Assembly (NCBI GenBank): GCA_963742345.1
Contig: CAVULO010000015.1
Span: 434,001-498,000 of the forward strand
Reading direction: 5' to 3'
DNA length: 64,000 bases
Origin: Pseudolabrys sp963742345
GTDB lineage: Bacteria > Pseudomonadota > Alphaproteobacteria > Rhizobiales > Xanthobacteraceae
Shown: piece after piece, positions 1-9,027 of the stretch
Layout: every line of letters begins with the position of its first letter
Position numbering within the stretch: position 1 is the first letter of the stretch
Made by a program: the position numbers and the translations under genes
Notes under the pieces: model-generated
The model's database searches: none
The model's input: only the letters and a program-made list of their open reading frames with translations
Told to the model about the DNA's origin: nothing

Positions 1-28
1 TGCCTTTTAGGGCGAGACGGAGTTGGCG

Positions 29-1519
29 ATGGCCGCAAAAAACAACGCAAGCCCGCGCGAAGGGCTCACATTCGACGACGTGCTGATCAAGCCCGGTTTG
101 TCGGAGATGCTGCCCGCCGACGTCGATATTCGCTCGCGCATAACCCGGTCAATCGCGATCAACATCCCGATCATCGCTTCCGCCATGGACACGGTGACCG
201 AGGCGCAGATGGCGATCGCTATGGCGCAAGCGGGCGGCATTGGCGTCCTCCACCGGAACATGGAGCCCGACGAACAGGCGGCGCAGGTTCGGCAGGTGAA
301 GAAATTTGAATCCGGCATGGTGGTGAACCCGCTCACCATTGAACCCGATGCGACGCTTCAGCAGGCTCTCGACCTGATGAAGGACAATCGTATTTCCGGC
401 ATTCCGGTAGTCGAGCGCGCCGGTAACGCGCAGCCGGGCAAACTGGTCGGCATCCTCACAAACCGCGATGTGCGCTTTGCGACTGATCCGCGCCAGAAAG
501 TCTCCGAGCTGATGACCAAGAAGCTCATCACTGTGCGGGAGGGAGTTGGCCAGGACGAAGCCAAACGCCTGCTGCACCAACATCGTATTGAAAAGCTTCT
601 CGTGGTGGATGCGCAGTACCGCTGTGTCGGCCTGGTTACGGTGAAGGATATCGAAAAGGCAGTAGCCAATCCAAACGCATGCAAGGACGAGCAGGGCCGC
701 CTGCGCGTCGCAGCTGCAACAACCGTCGGAGACAAGGGCTTTGCGCGCACCGAGGCGCTGATCTCGGCGGGAGTCGACCTTGTGGTGGTCGACACAGCGC
801 ATGGCCACTCGAAATATGTGCTCGACGCAGTCACGCGGATCAAGCGGCAGTCGAACAAAGTTCAGGTCGTCGCTGGCAACATCGCGACCGTCGAAGGGGC
901 GAAGGCGCTGATCGATTGTGGTGCCGATGCCATCAAGGTCGGCATCGGTCCCGGTTCGATTTGCACGACGCGGATCGTGGCCGGGGTCGGTGTGCCGCAG
1001 TTGACGGCGATCATGGATTGCGTGGAGGCCGCGAAGGCGACCGGCACGCCGGTGATTGCCGACGGCGGCATCAAATATTCCGGCGACTTGGCAAAAGCGA
1101 TCTCAGCAGGTGCAGACTGCGCCATGGTTGGCTCGCTGCTGGCTGGCACCGACGAGACCCCCGGCGAGGTGTTCCTCTATCAAGGCCGCTCGTACAAGAC
1201 CTATCGCGGCATGGGCTCGGTCGGCGCGATGTCGCGCGGCTCGGCCGACCGCTATTTCCAGCAGGACATCAAGGACACGCTCAAGCTGGTGCCGGAGGGT
1301 GTGGAAGGCCAAGTGCCTTACAAGGGTGCGGCTGCAACGGTGCTACATCAGCTCACCGGCGGCTTGCGCGCTGCCATGGGCTATGTCGGGGCAAAAAACC
1401 TCGATGAACTGCACGCCAAGGCGGAGTTTGTCCGCATCACCGGGGCGGGGCTGCGCGAAAGCCACGTGCACGACGTGACGATCACGCGTGAAAGTCCGAA
1501 CTATCCGAGCCGTGTCTAG
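29..1519 (+). CDS. guaB: IMP dehydrogenase
   Basis: Oxidises IMP to XMP with NAD+, the committed step of GMP synthesis in the cytosol. The 496-residue product has the family's usual length. A TIM-barrel catalytic domain is interrupted at about residues 95-215 by a pair of CBS domains (for example GILTNRDVRF). The catalytic loop GPGSICTTRIVAG carries the nucleophilic Cys near residue 312, followed by the mobile-flap region YRGMGSVGAM. I chose the ATG at 29 because a GGAG ribosome site lies 7 bases upstream; the in-frame TTG at 23 would have no spacing. Only 28 bases of upstream sequence are in the window, so its promoter is not visible. guaA, the next enzyme of the pathway, lies 4 kb downstream on the same strand. 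Confidence 0.97.
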   Translation: MAAKNNASPREGLTFDDVLIKPGLSEMLPADVDIRSRITRSIAINIPIIASAMDTVTEAQMAIAMAQAGGIGVLHRNMEPDEQAAQVRQVKKFESGMVVNPLTIEPDATLQQALDLMKDNRISGIPVVERAGNAQPGKLVGILTNRDVRFATDPRQKVSELMTKKLITVREGVGQDEAKRLLHQHRIEKLLVVDAQYRCVGLVTVKDIEKAVANPNACKDEQGRLRVAAATTVGDKGFARTEALISAGVDLVVVDTAHGHSKYVLDAVTRIKRQSNKVQVVAGNIATVEGAKALIDCGADAIKVGIGPGSICTTRIVAGVGVPQLTAIMDCVEAAKATGTPVIADGGIKYSGDLAKAISAGADCAMVGSLLAGTDETPGEVFLYQGRSYKTYRGMGSVGAMSRGSADRYFQQDIKDTLKLVPEGVEGQVPYKGAAATVLHQLTGGLRAAMGYVGAKNLDELHAKAEFVRITGAGLRESHVHDVTITRESPNYPSRV

Positions 1520-1554
1520 CTGTCCTTTCGTAGAGGGAGGATGAGGGTTATTCC

Positions 1555-1980
1555 ATGTCTATTCAGTTTGTTCTTCTGCCGTTGTTTGTCGAAGTGTTGC
1601 TCACCTTCGGCGTGATGTTTGGCATGATGTATTTCCGCACATCGACGCTCCAGCGCGGCCATGTTCGATTAGAAGACATTGCCCTGCGCGAGCCAAATTG
1701 GCCCGTGCGCGCCACGCAATTCGCCTATTCATTCGCCAACCAATTCGAGCTGCCGGTCCTTTTCTATGTGCTGACGATTCTGGTAATCGTGACCCGCCAT
1801 GCCGATTTGCTTTTCGTTGTTCTCGCCTGGATCTTTGTCGTGACACGCGTGTTGCAGGCGGTGATACACGTGACCAGCAACAATGTCCGCCTCCGCGGCG
1901 CATTCTATGGCGTCGGCGCGATCATTTTGGTCATCATGTGGGTGATCTACATCGTGCGTATCGTGCTCGCCCTGCCATGA
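1555..1980 (+). CDS. MAPEG family integral membrane protein
   Basis: The 141-residue protein has four hydrophobic segments (about residues 3-25, 62-82, 84-105 and 115-138). The polar stretch between the first two contains REPNWPVRATQFAYSFANQF, which fits the MAPEG superfamily (membrane-associated proteins in eicosanoid and glutathione metabolism). Bacterial members of this type have no assigned substrate, and none is inferred here. The gene starts 35 bases after guaB behind a GGGAGG-type ribosome site. Its TGA stop overlaps the ATG of rsmB in an ATGA junction, so guaB, this gene and rsmB are probably co-transcribed and the last two translationally coupled. Confidence 0.85.
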   Translation: MSIQFVLLPLFVEVLLTFGVMFGMMYFRTSTLQRGHVRLEDIALREPNWPVRATQFAYSFANQFELPVLFYVLTILVIVTRHADLLFVVLAWIFVVTRVLQAVIHVTSNNVRLRGAFYGVGAIILVIMWVIYIVRIVLALP

Positions 1981-3278
1981 CACCGGCGGCGCGGCTTGCT
2001 GCCGCTATTGAAGTTTTCGCTGCAATCGAAAGCGAACGCCGCCCCGCTGCCGATGCGCTCAAGGCCTGGGGTCTGACTCATCGGTTTGCCGGCTCGGGTG
2101 ACCGGGCCGCGATCGCGGGCCTGCTCTATGATGCGCTGCGCCGCCGGGCGTCGAGCGCTTTTATCATGGGCGCGGAAACACCTCGCGCTATCGTTTTGGG
2201 TATGCTCAAGCGCGAGCGTGCTCTCGACGTTGAGACGATCGCCAAGCTTGCCGACGGTTCGCAATACGCGCCTGAGGCGCTTAGTCCAGACGAGCGCAAA
2301 CGCCTTGCGGCTGCCGATATCAGCGGCGCACCGCCGCATGTTGCGGGTGATTATCCGGAATGGCTCGAGCCATATTTCTCGCGCACGTTCGCCGAAGACC
2401 GCGCAGAAGAGGGGGCGGCGCTGGCTTCGCGGGCACCTCTGGATTTGCGGGTAAACACACTCAAAGCCGAGCGCGAAGCTGCGGGCACAATGCTGTCTGA
2501 TGTAAAGCCTGAACCGACCCGCTGGTCGCCCTGGGGCTTGCGCATTCGTCTTTCGGCCGATGCCAAGAACCCTGCGATCCATGCTGAGCCTGCATTTCTT
2601 AAAGGCCTGGTCGAAGTGCAGGACGAAGGATCGCAAGTGGCGGCGTTGCTTTCGGCCGCCAAACCGGGCGAGCAAGTGGTCGATCTTTGCGCCGGCGCCG
2701 GCGGCAAGACGCTGGCTTTGGCGGCGATGATGCAGAACAAGGGCCAGGTTTTTGCGACCGACGATGACAAACGGCGGCTGGCCCCTATTCACGACCGCCT
2801 GAAACGTTCCGGCGCGCGCAATGTGCAGGTGCGTACGCCGAAATCGATTGGCGGCGAAATCGACAATCTGGCCGGGCATATGGACCTGGTCCTGATCGAC
2901 GCGCCCTGTACCGGCACGGGTGCCTGGCGTCGCAATCCCGACGCCAAATGGCGGATGCGGCCAGGAGCTTTGGAGCAGCGTCAGAAGGAGCAGGTTGAAA
3001 TCCTCGACCGCGCGGTACCACTCCTTAAGGCAAATGGGCGCATTGCTTACATCACCTGTTCGGTGCTGGAGGAGGAAAACAACGCTCAGATCCGCGCTTT
3101 CCTTGCCCGGCACCCCGGGTTTTCTGTGCAACCGCCGGCTGAGGTCGCTCAGGCGCTCGGCGAACGCGCCTTTATGTTCAGCAAGGCGGCTCGGCTGTCC
3201 GCAGAGGGTATCTTGATGACTCCGCGGGCGACCGCCACAGATGGCTTTTTTATCTCAATCCTGCGACGCGGAGGGTAG
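1977..3278 (+). CDS. rsmB: RsmB/NOP family 16S rRNA (cytosine-C5) methyltransferase
   Basis: An S-adenosylmethionine-dependent RNA m5C methyltransferase, probably acting on 16S rRNA. The 433-residue protein has an N-terminal helical NusB-like region (residues 1-130) and a C-terminal Rossmann methyltransferase domain. Visible motifs are the SAM-binding VVDLCAGAGGKTLALAA, the motif IV catalytic IDAPCTGTGAWRRNPD with its PC cysteine, and the motif VI YITCSVLEEENN with the TCS cysteine. Two such cysteines are expected in this family. The start overlaps the preceding stop by 4 bases. Orthology to E. coli RsmB (C967) rather than another RsmB/RsmF branch is likely but not proved by motifs alone. Confidence 0.88.
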   Translation: MTPAARLAAAIEVFAAIESERRPAADALKAWGLTHRFAGSGDRAAIAGLLYDALRRRASSAFIMGAETPRAIVLGMLKRERALDVETIAKLADGSQYAPEALSPDERKRLAAADISGAPPHVAGDYPEWLEPYFSRTFAEDRAEEGAALASRAPLDLRVNTLKAEREAAGTMLSDVKPEPTRWSPWGLRIRLSADAKNPAIHAEPAFLKGLVEVQDEGSQVAALLSAAKPGEQVVDLCAGAGGKTLALAAMMQNKGQVFATDDDKRRLAPIHDRLKRSGARNVQVRTPKSIGGEIDNLAGHMDLVLIDAPCTGTGAWRRNPDAKWRMRPGALEQRQKEQVEILDRAVPLLKANGRIAYITCSVLEEENNAQIRAFLARHPGFSVQPPAEVAQALGERAFMFSKAARLSAEGILMTPRATATDGFFISILRRGG

Positions 3279-3403
3279 GTCTCCCTGTACGTTTGGTAAT
3301 AAAGCGCAAACGGAATTCCCCGATTGTGCCCCAATCCGGGCCAAATTTACCCGCGAAGATCGCGTGTTTGTGGAACCGCGAAGGTTCTATTGGGGGTGTT
3401 GCC

Positions 3404-4342
3404 ATGCTGGTGGCGAGGCGCGATCCGCCGTTTCATACGGACGCGGATGACGTGGCGCCTGTCAATTTAGGTGTCTATCCCGCCGCGAAGGCGTCGACCT
3501 TTACGCGGGTCGTGGCCGCCATCCAGATGGTTGGATCGCTGTTGGCGGTTCCGGTCGGCATCGCCAGCGCCTATTCGTTCTACCGCGCCAATTTTTCCCC
3601 CGAGATAACTTGCCAGAGTTTGCGCAGTGGCATTGTCGCGATGCTCGACAAAAGTGTTGATGCCGCTACCCGGCGCATCCTGGTTCGCCGGGACGTGGAG
3701 ACGTTCGAGAAGACCTGCGGCGCTGTCGATCCCGACGCGACGGCGGCGTTCAAGACGCTTCTCGCGGGCGAGAAGACGGCGGCTCCTGCGGCCGTGCCCG
3801 TGGTCCCGAAAGTTCAACGCAGCGAAACGGTGACGAAGGAGCCTGTGCGCAAGGCCGAGCCGCAACCCCAAGTACCGGCCAAACCGCCCGTCGCAGCCGC
3901 AGTCCCTGTTGTCGTGGAGCCCGCTCGTCGCGATCCAGCCATATCCGATACGCAGTGGCTCGATGCGGTCCGCCAGGCCTTGGTAACTCATAAAGAGGAA
4001 ACGCTTGTTCCGGATGCCGCCAAGCCGCAATCCGTGCCGGTGCAAACTATGCGACCGGTATCCCGTGACGTGGCTGTACCGCCAGCTCCGGCCGCCGCCC
4101 CAGCGCCGGTCCTTTCACCATCCGCTGCACCCGCACTGCCGCCAGCGATCTCGATCGCGCCGCCACCCGCTGCTGCACAGGCTAATGACGACCATCCGGT
4201 GCCGCCGGGATCGATCCCGGATTCCGTTCCGCCTGCCAATGCCGATACCGCCAAGCCTGATGAACATGGCCGTTCACGCATCGGCAAATGGATATCGGCA
4301 ATTCCGTTGCTGGGGCCAGCGGTCGACAACGCCCGGCATTGA
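3404..4342 (+). CDS. conserved hypothetical membrane-anchored proline-rich protein
   Basis: No function recognised. The 312-residue product has a polar N-terminus, one membrane segment at about residues 36-57, a conserved-looking block with two cysteines (ITCQSLRSGIV and FEKTCGAVDPDATAAFK), and then a long Pro/Ala/Val-rich linker from about residue 130 to 290. It ends in a short basic-hydrophobic tail (RIGKWISAIPLLGPAVDN). The likely topology is a short cytoplasmic N-terminus with the rest in the periplasm. I chose the ATG at 3404 because GGGGGTG stands just upstream; the frame is open back to 3293 but that extension looks non-coding. Its head resembles hypothetical proteins I recall from Bradyrhizobium relatives. 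Confidence 0.75.
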   Translation: MLVARRDPPFHTDADDVAPVNLGVYPAAKASTFTRVVAAIQMVGSLLAVPVGIASAYSFYRANFSPEITCQSLRSGIVAMLDKSVDAATRRILVRRDVETFEKTCGAVDPDATAAFKTLLAGEKTAAPAAVPVVPKVQRSETVTKEPVRKAEPQPQVPAKPPVAAAVPVVVEPARRDPAISDTQWLDAVRQALVTHKEETLVPDAAKPQSVPVQTMRPVSRDVAVPPAPAAAPAPVLSPSAAPALPPAISIAPPPAAAQANDDHPVPPGSIPDSVPPANADTAKPDEHGRSRIGKWISAIPLLGPAVDNARH

Positions 4343-4346
4343 ACGA

Positions 4347-5246
4347 TTAGCCCGGTTGCCAGTCCGCGACGGCGGCCACATCCACTTCAATTTGCCAGCG
4401 GCCCTTTTTGTCGGGCCGCCGCACGGCCTGTGCAAGCCGATCGAGATACTCGCTGCGTGGAATTTCGCGGAAGCCCATATCGTGACAGGTCGGGGTCATC
4501 AGCTTGCCGTCGTTGAAAGCAAAGCCCCAGTGAGCGAGATGCCAGTTGAGAACGGTGAATCCGATCTTCGAGGTGTTGGGTTCGCGCGAGAACTGCGACT
4601 CGATGACGAAGGCACTGCCAACGGCAACGCCGTATCCGCCGCCCGCAAGATCCCCGCGCTCGTTCCATACTTCAAAGGAATGGGCATAGCCTGCGTCGAA
4701 TAGCTCGGCATAGGTATGCATGATCCGGGGCGTGATCCAGGTCAGGTGCCAGCGGCCCTGTCGTTGGCCGGCGCACGCGGCAATGACGCCTTCGAAGTCG
4801 CGGTCGAATGTCACCGTATAATTGCCCTGGCGCATCTGTCGACGCAAACGTCTGGCGATGTGCAGCTCATTGAAAAACAAGACCGAGCGTTGCGGCGGCG
4901 ACCACCATTTTAGAGGTGCAATATGTGCAAAGGGGTAGAGCCCGCGCCGATAGGCGGTGATGAGCGTCGGTAGCGTGAGATCATGCACTATGCCGGCAAG
5001 TCCGGGCGGCTTGTCGGCCGCACTTTCGGGATCAGGCAGTGCGTAGTCGGGTGCCAGGAGTTCGTCGAAACACAACCGCAGAAGGTTCGGCACGCCGCGG
5101 ACGTGCTTTGGGCCCAATGTCCAGACAAGCCCGAGCGCCCACCGTTCGGTCAAGCCAGTCAGACTCTCGCGAAACAGCGCTGCGCGGCGGGCAGCGCGCC
5201 CGCTGGCGGCGACCGGTAATCTCATTCGCTGGGTTTCGAAGGCCAT
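4347..5246 (-). CDS. aat: leucyl/phenylalanyl-tRNA-protein transferase family protein (divergent, long)
   Basis: Aat transfers Leu or Phe from tRNA to N-terminal Arg/Lys of proteins, marking them for ClpS/ClpAP. Family features seen are YRRGLYPF, the LKWWSPPQRSVLFF segment, SFEVWNERGDLAGGGYGVAVG, SQFSREPNTSKIG and a final REIPRSEYL block. At 299 residues it is about 60 longer than classical Aat, with an extra basic N-terminus before the catalytic region. The canonical C-terminal block around the last conserved aspartates is altered (DGKLMTPTCHDMG). It may be a paralogous Aat-like branch rather than the main N-end-rule enzyme. The start is set at MAFETQ; the frame is open to 5438. It converges on the preceding gene with 4 bases between stops. 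Confidence 0.75.
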   Translation of the reverse strand: MAFETQRMRLPVAASGRAARRAALFRESLTGLTERWALGLVWTLGPKHVRGVPNLLRLCFDELLAPDYALPDPESAADKPPGLAGIVHDLTLPTLITAYRRGLYPFAHIAPLKWWSPPQRSVLFFNELHIARRLRRQMRQGNYTVTFDRDFEGVIAACAGQRQGRWHLTWITPRIMHTYAELFDAGYAHSFEVWNERGDLAGGGYGVAVGSAFVIESQFSREPNTSKIGFTVLNWHLAHWGFAFNDGKLMTPTCHDMGFREIPRSEYLDRLAQAVRRPDKKGRWQIEVDVAAVADWQPG

Positions 5247-5432
5247 GACGGCTTCCACGCTTCCAGCTGTGAACACACCGGATGGGGAGCATTTTCTAAG
5301 CACGGCCGGGGCTAAAATTGCGTTACTGGAAACGACGACAGGCTTGACCCGGCTGCGCAAAGCCCGCAAAAAGCCACCCCGAACGGCCTTTGCGCACCCG
5401 ATTCCGGACACGTTCGGGGCACATTGCCCTCC

Positions 5433-6980
5433 ATGCACGACAAAATTCTGATCGTCGATTTCGGCTCCCAGGTCACCCAGCTCATCGCGCGCCGGGTGAG
5501 GGAGGAAAAGGTCTATTGCGAGATCGTGCCCTACCAGAAAGCCGAAGCCGCCTTCCGCGAAATGAAACCCAAGGCGGTGATCCTTTCCGGCGGGCCAGCC
5601 TCGGTGCTTGATAAGGATGCACCTTTAGCGCCGAAAACAATCTATGAGGCCGGCATCCCGGTGCTCGGCATTTGCTACGGCGAGCAGGCGATGGCGCAGC
5701 AGCTTGGCGGCAAGGTGGAGGGTGGACATCACCGCGAGTTCGGCCGCGCAGAGGTGACTGTTATCGAGGATACGCCGTTGCTCGAAGGCGTATGGCGCAG
5801 GGGCGAAAAATATCCGGTGTGGATGAGCCACGGAGATCGTGTCACCGTTTTGCCGCCAGGCTTCAAAGTGCTCGGTACATCTCCCAATGCGCCAATCGCG
5901 ATCATCGGCAACGATAAACGAAAATTCTACGCCACCCAATTTCATCTCGAGGTCGTGCACACGCCGCATGGCGCAGCGCTCTTGCGCAATTTCGTGCGCA
6001 AAATTGCAGGCCTCACCGGCGATTGGACCATGCGGGCGTTCAAGGATGAGGCGATCGAAAAAATTCGCAAACAAGTTGGCAAGGGCCGCGTGATCTGCGG
6101 ATTGTCAGGCGGTGTCGACTCGGCAGTGGCCGCGGTTTTGATCCACGAAGCGATCGGCGATCAACTCACTTGCGTGCTGGTCGATCACGGGCTGATGCGG
6201 CTGGGCGAGGCCCAAAAGGTGCTGACGCTTTTCCGTGAAAGCTACAACATTCCGCTGGTGCACGTGGATGCGAGCGATACGTTCCTAAAGGCACTCGGCG
6301 GCGTCGAGGACCCGGAGGTCAAACGCAAGACCATCGGCAAACTGTTCATCGACGTTTTCGAAGAGGAGGCGAAGAAAATAGGCGGCGCCGACTTCCTCGC
6401 CCAGGGTACGCTCTATCCAGACGTGATCGAGAGCGTGTCGTTCACCGGCGGCCCTTCGGTCACCATCAAGTCGCACCACAACGTCGGTGGCTTGCCCGAG
6501 CGAATGCACATGAAATTGGTCGAGCCCTTGCGCGAACTGTTTAAGGACGAGGTGAGGGCGCTGGGTCGCGAGCTTGGTCTTCCCGAGGCCTTCGTCGGCC
6601 GGCACCCTTTTCCCGGTCCGGGCCTGGCCATCCGCTGCCCGGGTCCAATTACGCGAGAGAAGCTCGACATCTTGCGGCTCGCCGACGAGATTTACATCGA
6701 GGAAATCCGCCGCAGCGGCCAATACGATGACATCTGGCAAGCGTTCGCCGTGTTACTGCCGGTGAAAACGGTCGGCGTCATGGGCGACTATCGCACTTAC
6801 GAATATGTTGTGGGCTTACGCGCAGTCACTTCAACCGATGGCATGACTGCCGATTTCTATCGTTTCGACATGAATTTCCTGGGCCAGGTGGCGACCCGCA
6901 TCATCAACGAAGTGAAGGGCGTCAACCGCGTCGTTTATGACGTTACTTCAAAGCCGCCGGGCACCATCGAGTGGGAGTGA
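5433..6980 (+). CDS. guaA: GMP synthase (glutamine-hydrolysing)
   Basis: Converts XMP to GMP using ATP and glutamine-derived ammonia. The 515-residue protein has an N-terminal class I glutamine amidotransferase domain, with nucleophile Cys in GICYGEQAMAQQ and the catalytic His/Glu in FHLEVVHTP. An ATP-pyrophosphatase domain follows with the PP-loop SGGVDSAVAAVL near residue 227. The C-terminal dimerisation domain holds HPFPGPGLAIRCPG and ends in KPPGTIEWE, the usual GuaA terminus. ATG at 5433 is preferred over an in-frame TTG at 5424. It is read divergently from the aat-like gene, and 186 bases separate the two starts. Stop codon and the next gene's GTG start are 2 bases apart. Confidence 0.97.
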   Translation: MHDKILIVDFGSQVTQLIARRVREEKVYCEIVPYQKAEAAFREMKPKAVILSGGPASVLDKDAPLAPKTIYEAGIPVLGICYGEQAMAQQLGGKVEGGHHREFGRAEVTVIEDTPLLEGVWRRGEKYPVWMSHGDRVTVLPPGFKVLGTSPNAPIAIIGNDKRKFYATQFHLEVVHTPHGAALLRNFVRKIAGLTGDWTMRAFKDEAIEKIRKQVGKGRVICGLSGGVDSAVAAVLIHEAIGDQLTCVLVDHGLMRLGEAQKVLTLFRESYNIPLVHVDASDTFLKALGGVEDPEVKRKTIGKLFIDVFEEEAKKIGGADFLAQGTLYPDVIESVSFTGGPSVTIKSHHNVGGLPERMHMKLVEPLRELFKDEVRALGRELGLPEAFVGRHPFPGPGLAIRCPGPITREKLDILRLADEIYIEEIRRSGQYDDIWQAFAVLLPVKTVGVMGDYRTYEYVVGLRAVTSTDGMTADFYRFDMNFLGQVATRIINEVKGVNRVVYDVTSKPPGTIEWE

Positions 6981-6982
6981 CC

Positions 6983-7336
6983 GTGGCGATCACTATTTAC
7001 GGCATCAAAAACTGCGACACCATGAAGAAAGCGCGCGCCTGGCTCGACAAACACGGCGTCAAATACGTGTTTCACGATTACAAGACCGCGGGCATCGAGC
7101 GCGAGCGCCTTGAGCGATGGACGAAGAAACTGGGTTGGGAAGTTTTGCTCAACCGGGCCGGAACGACCTTCAAGAAGCTGCCAGATACCGAAAAGAATGG
7201 CGTCACTGAGACAAAAGCGATTGCATTGATGCTCAAGCAGCCGTCGATGATCAAACGACCGGTGCTCGACGTTGGCGGCAAATTGGTGGTCGGCTTCAAA
7301 CCGGACGTCTACCAGGCCACGCTTACAGCCCGATGA
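6983..7336 (+). CDS. ArsC/Spx-family thioredoxin-fold reductase-like protein (YffB type)
   Basis: A 117-residue ArsC-family protein. The N-terminal strand-loop YGIKNCDTMKKARAWL with a single cysteine, VKYVFHDYKTAGI and the C-terminal IKRPVLDVGGKLVVGF match the YffB/ArsC-like branch rather than true arsenate reductases. No arsenic genes lie nearby. Family members are predicted thiol-disulphide or glutathione-dependent reductases of unclear substrate. The start is uncertain among GTG codons at 6971, 6977 and 6983; 6983 is chosen because GGGAG precedes it by about 5 bases and it begins right before the first strand. Almost certainly co-transcribed with guaA. Confidence 0.85.
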   Translation: MAITIYGIKNCDTMKKARAWLDKHGVKYVFHDYKTAGIERERLERWTKKLGWEVLLNRAGTTFKKLPDTEKNGVTETKAIALMLKQPSMIKRPVLDVGGKLVVGFKPDVYQATLTAR

Positions 7337-7398
7337 TTTAGCGTGCAAGACCGCGGTCCGGCAGCCTGCGGCTTGATTTTGCTCGGGTTTGCCGCCAC

Positions 7399-9027
7399 AT
7401 GCAGGCGATGAATAAGCCTCTTGTCACCTCCAATTCGATCCCCGTGACGCCACTTGCCGCCGAAGTCGACCGGCGGCGTACTTTTGCAATTATTTCCCAC
7501 CCGGATGCTGGCAAGACCACGCTAACCGAGAAGTTGTTGCTGTTCGGCGGTGCGATCAATCTCGCCGGTCAAGTGAAAGCCAAGCGTGATCGGCGCTCGA
7601 CCCGCTCCGACTGGATGGCGATCGAGCGCGAGCGGGGCATTTCGGTTGTGACCTCGGTAATGACTTTCGATTACGATGGCCGGGTCTTTAATCTGCTCGA
7701 CACGCCGGGTCACGAGGACTTTTCTGAGGACACATACCGCACCCTGACCGCGGTCAACTCAGCGGTAATGGTGATCGACGCCGCAAAGGGCATCGAGGCG
7801 CGTACACGCAAGTTGTTCGAAGTTTGCCGACTGCGCGACATCCCGATTATCACATTCATCAACAAGATGGACCGCGAGAGTCGCGATCCGTTCGAGTTGC
7901 TTGACGAGATTGAAAAGACGCTTGCGCTCGATACCGCGCCGATGACGTGGCCAATTGGACGCGGCCGCGATTTCGCCGGAACCTATGATGTTGCAACAGG
8001 CGAGATGCGGCTTGTCGGCGAAGATGGCAAAACGGCTGAACGGCAACCGCTCGATGTCGCCGCGCTTGCCGCGAAAAACTCGATGCTCGACGTCAAGGCG
8101 GTTACCGACGAGCTCGCATTGGTGAAGGATGCTTGCCGATCATTTGATTTCAAATCGTTCCGCGAAGGGCATCTAACTCCCGTTTTCTTTGGCTCGGCGC
8201 TTAAAAACTTTGGCGTCAAGGATCTGCTCGATGCGTTGGCCGCGGTGGCGCCGGCACCGCGCGCGCAGGCATCCAACGTGCGCCTGGTAGATGCGCACGA
8301 AAACTCCATGACGGCTTTTGTCTTCAAGATTCAAGCCAATATGGACCCAAATCATCGTGACCGCATTGCCTTCGCGCGTCTTTGTTCAGGGAAGCTGCGG
8401 CGTGGCATGAAGGCAAAACTTACACGCACGGCCAAACCGCTAACGCTGTCCACCCCGCAATTCTTTTTCGCACAGGACCGCGCGCTCGCCGAAGAGGCTT
8501 ACGCTGGCGATGTCGTTGGTATCCCAAACCACGGGACACTTCGGATCGGTGACACGCTTACGGAAGGCGAGGACATCGCGTTTCTCGGCGTGCCGAACTT
8601 CGCGCCGGAAATCCTTCGCCGGGTAAAGCTGGGCGACCCGATGAAGGCCAAAAAATTGAAAGAAGCGCTGCAGCAGATGGCGGAGGAGGGCGTTGTGCAG
8701 GTCTTTCGCCCCCTCGACGGAGCACCGGCGCTCGTTGGCGTCGTTGGCCCCTTGCAGCTCGACGTGCTGAAAGTGCGGCTATCGGAGGAGTACGGCCTCG
8801 ACATCGGCTTCGAGCAGCCGGAGTTCCAGCTTGCGCGCTGGATTGCGTCTGCTGACGAAAAAAAGCTCGATGATTTCGTGCAGGCAAACTATTCGAGCTG
8901 TGCCGAAGACCTGGATGGGGACAAGGTTTTCATGGCGCGTAACCAGTTCATTCTCGATTACACCCGGGAACGCGCACCTGGAATTTCCTTCACCGACATC
9001 AAGGACGTTAAAGACAAGGCGGCCTAA
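7399..9027 (+). CDS. prfC: peptide chain release factor 3
   Basis: A translational GTPase that removes RF1/RF2 from ribosomes after peptide release. The 542-residue product shows the G domain motifs SHPDAGKTTLTEKLL (P-loop), DTPGHEDFSEDTYRTL (switch II) and FINKMDRESRDP (NKxD), then a domain II and the RF3 C-terminal domain. The specific motifs SDWMAIERERGISVVTSV and GDVVGIPNHGTLRIGDTL separate RF3 from EF-G. An alternative ATG lies 9 bases in, at 7408. The stop overlaps the end of the convergent Bug receptor gene by 4 bases. Confidence 0.96.
   Translation: MQAMNKPLVTSNSIPVTPLAAEVDRRRTFAIISHPDAGKTTLTEKLLLFGGAINLAGQVKAKRDRRSTRSDWMAIERERGISVVTSVMTFDYDGRVFNLLDTPGHEDFSEDTYRTLTAVNSAVMVIDAAKGIEARTRKLFEVCRLRDIPIITFINKMDRESRDPFELLDEIEKTLALDTAPMTWPIGRGRDFAGTYDVATGEMRLVGEDGKTAERQPLDVAALAAKNSMLDVKAVTDELALVKDACRSFDFKSFREGHLTPVFFGSALKNFGVKDLLDALAAVAPAPRAQASNVRLVDAHENSMTAFVFKIQANMDPNHRDRIAFARLCSGKLRRGMKAKLTRTAKPLTLSTPQFFFAQDRALAEEAYAGDVVGIPNHGTLRIGDTLTEGEDIAFLGVPNFAPEILRRVKLGDPMKAKKLKEALQQMAEEGVVQVFRPLDGAPALVGVVGPLQLDVLKVRLSEEYGLDIGFEQPEFQLARWIASADEKKLDDFVQANYSSCAEDLDGDKVFMARNQFILDYTRERAPGISFTDIKDVKDKAA

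Noticed and set aside
1947..3131. 394-codon minus-strand open frame opposite rsmB
   Set aside because: The plus strand encodes a complete RsmB with all motifs. Long antisense frames are expected in GC-rich DNA, and the translation has no recognisable domain. The same applies to 12947-14014 (opposite der), 30624-31805 (opposite mltG) and 40251-41243 (opposite lptF).
5671..5700. GuaA nucleophile elbow reads GICYGEQ instead of GICYGMQ
   Set aside because: The catalytic Cys and the rest of the triad are intact, and I recall this substitution as common in alphaproteobacterial GuaA.
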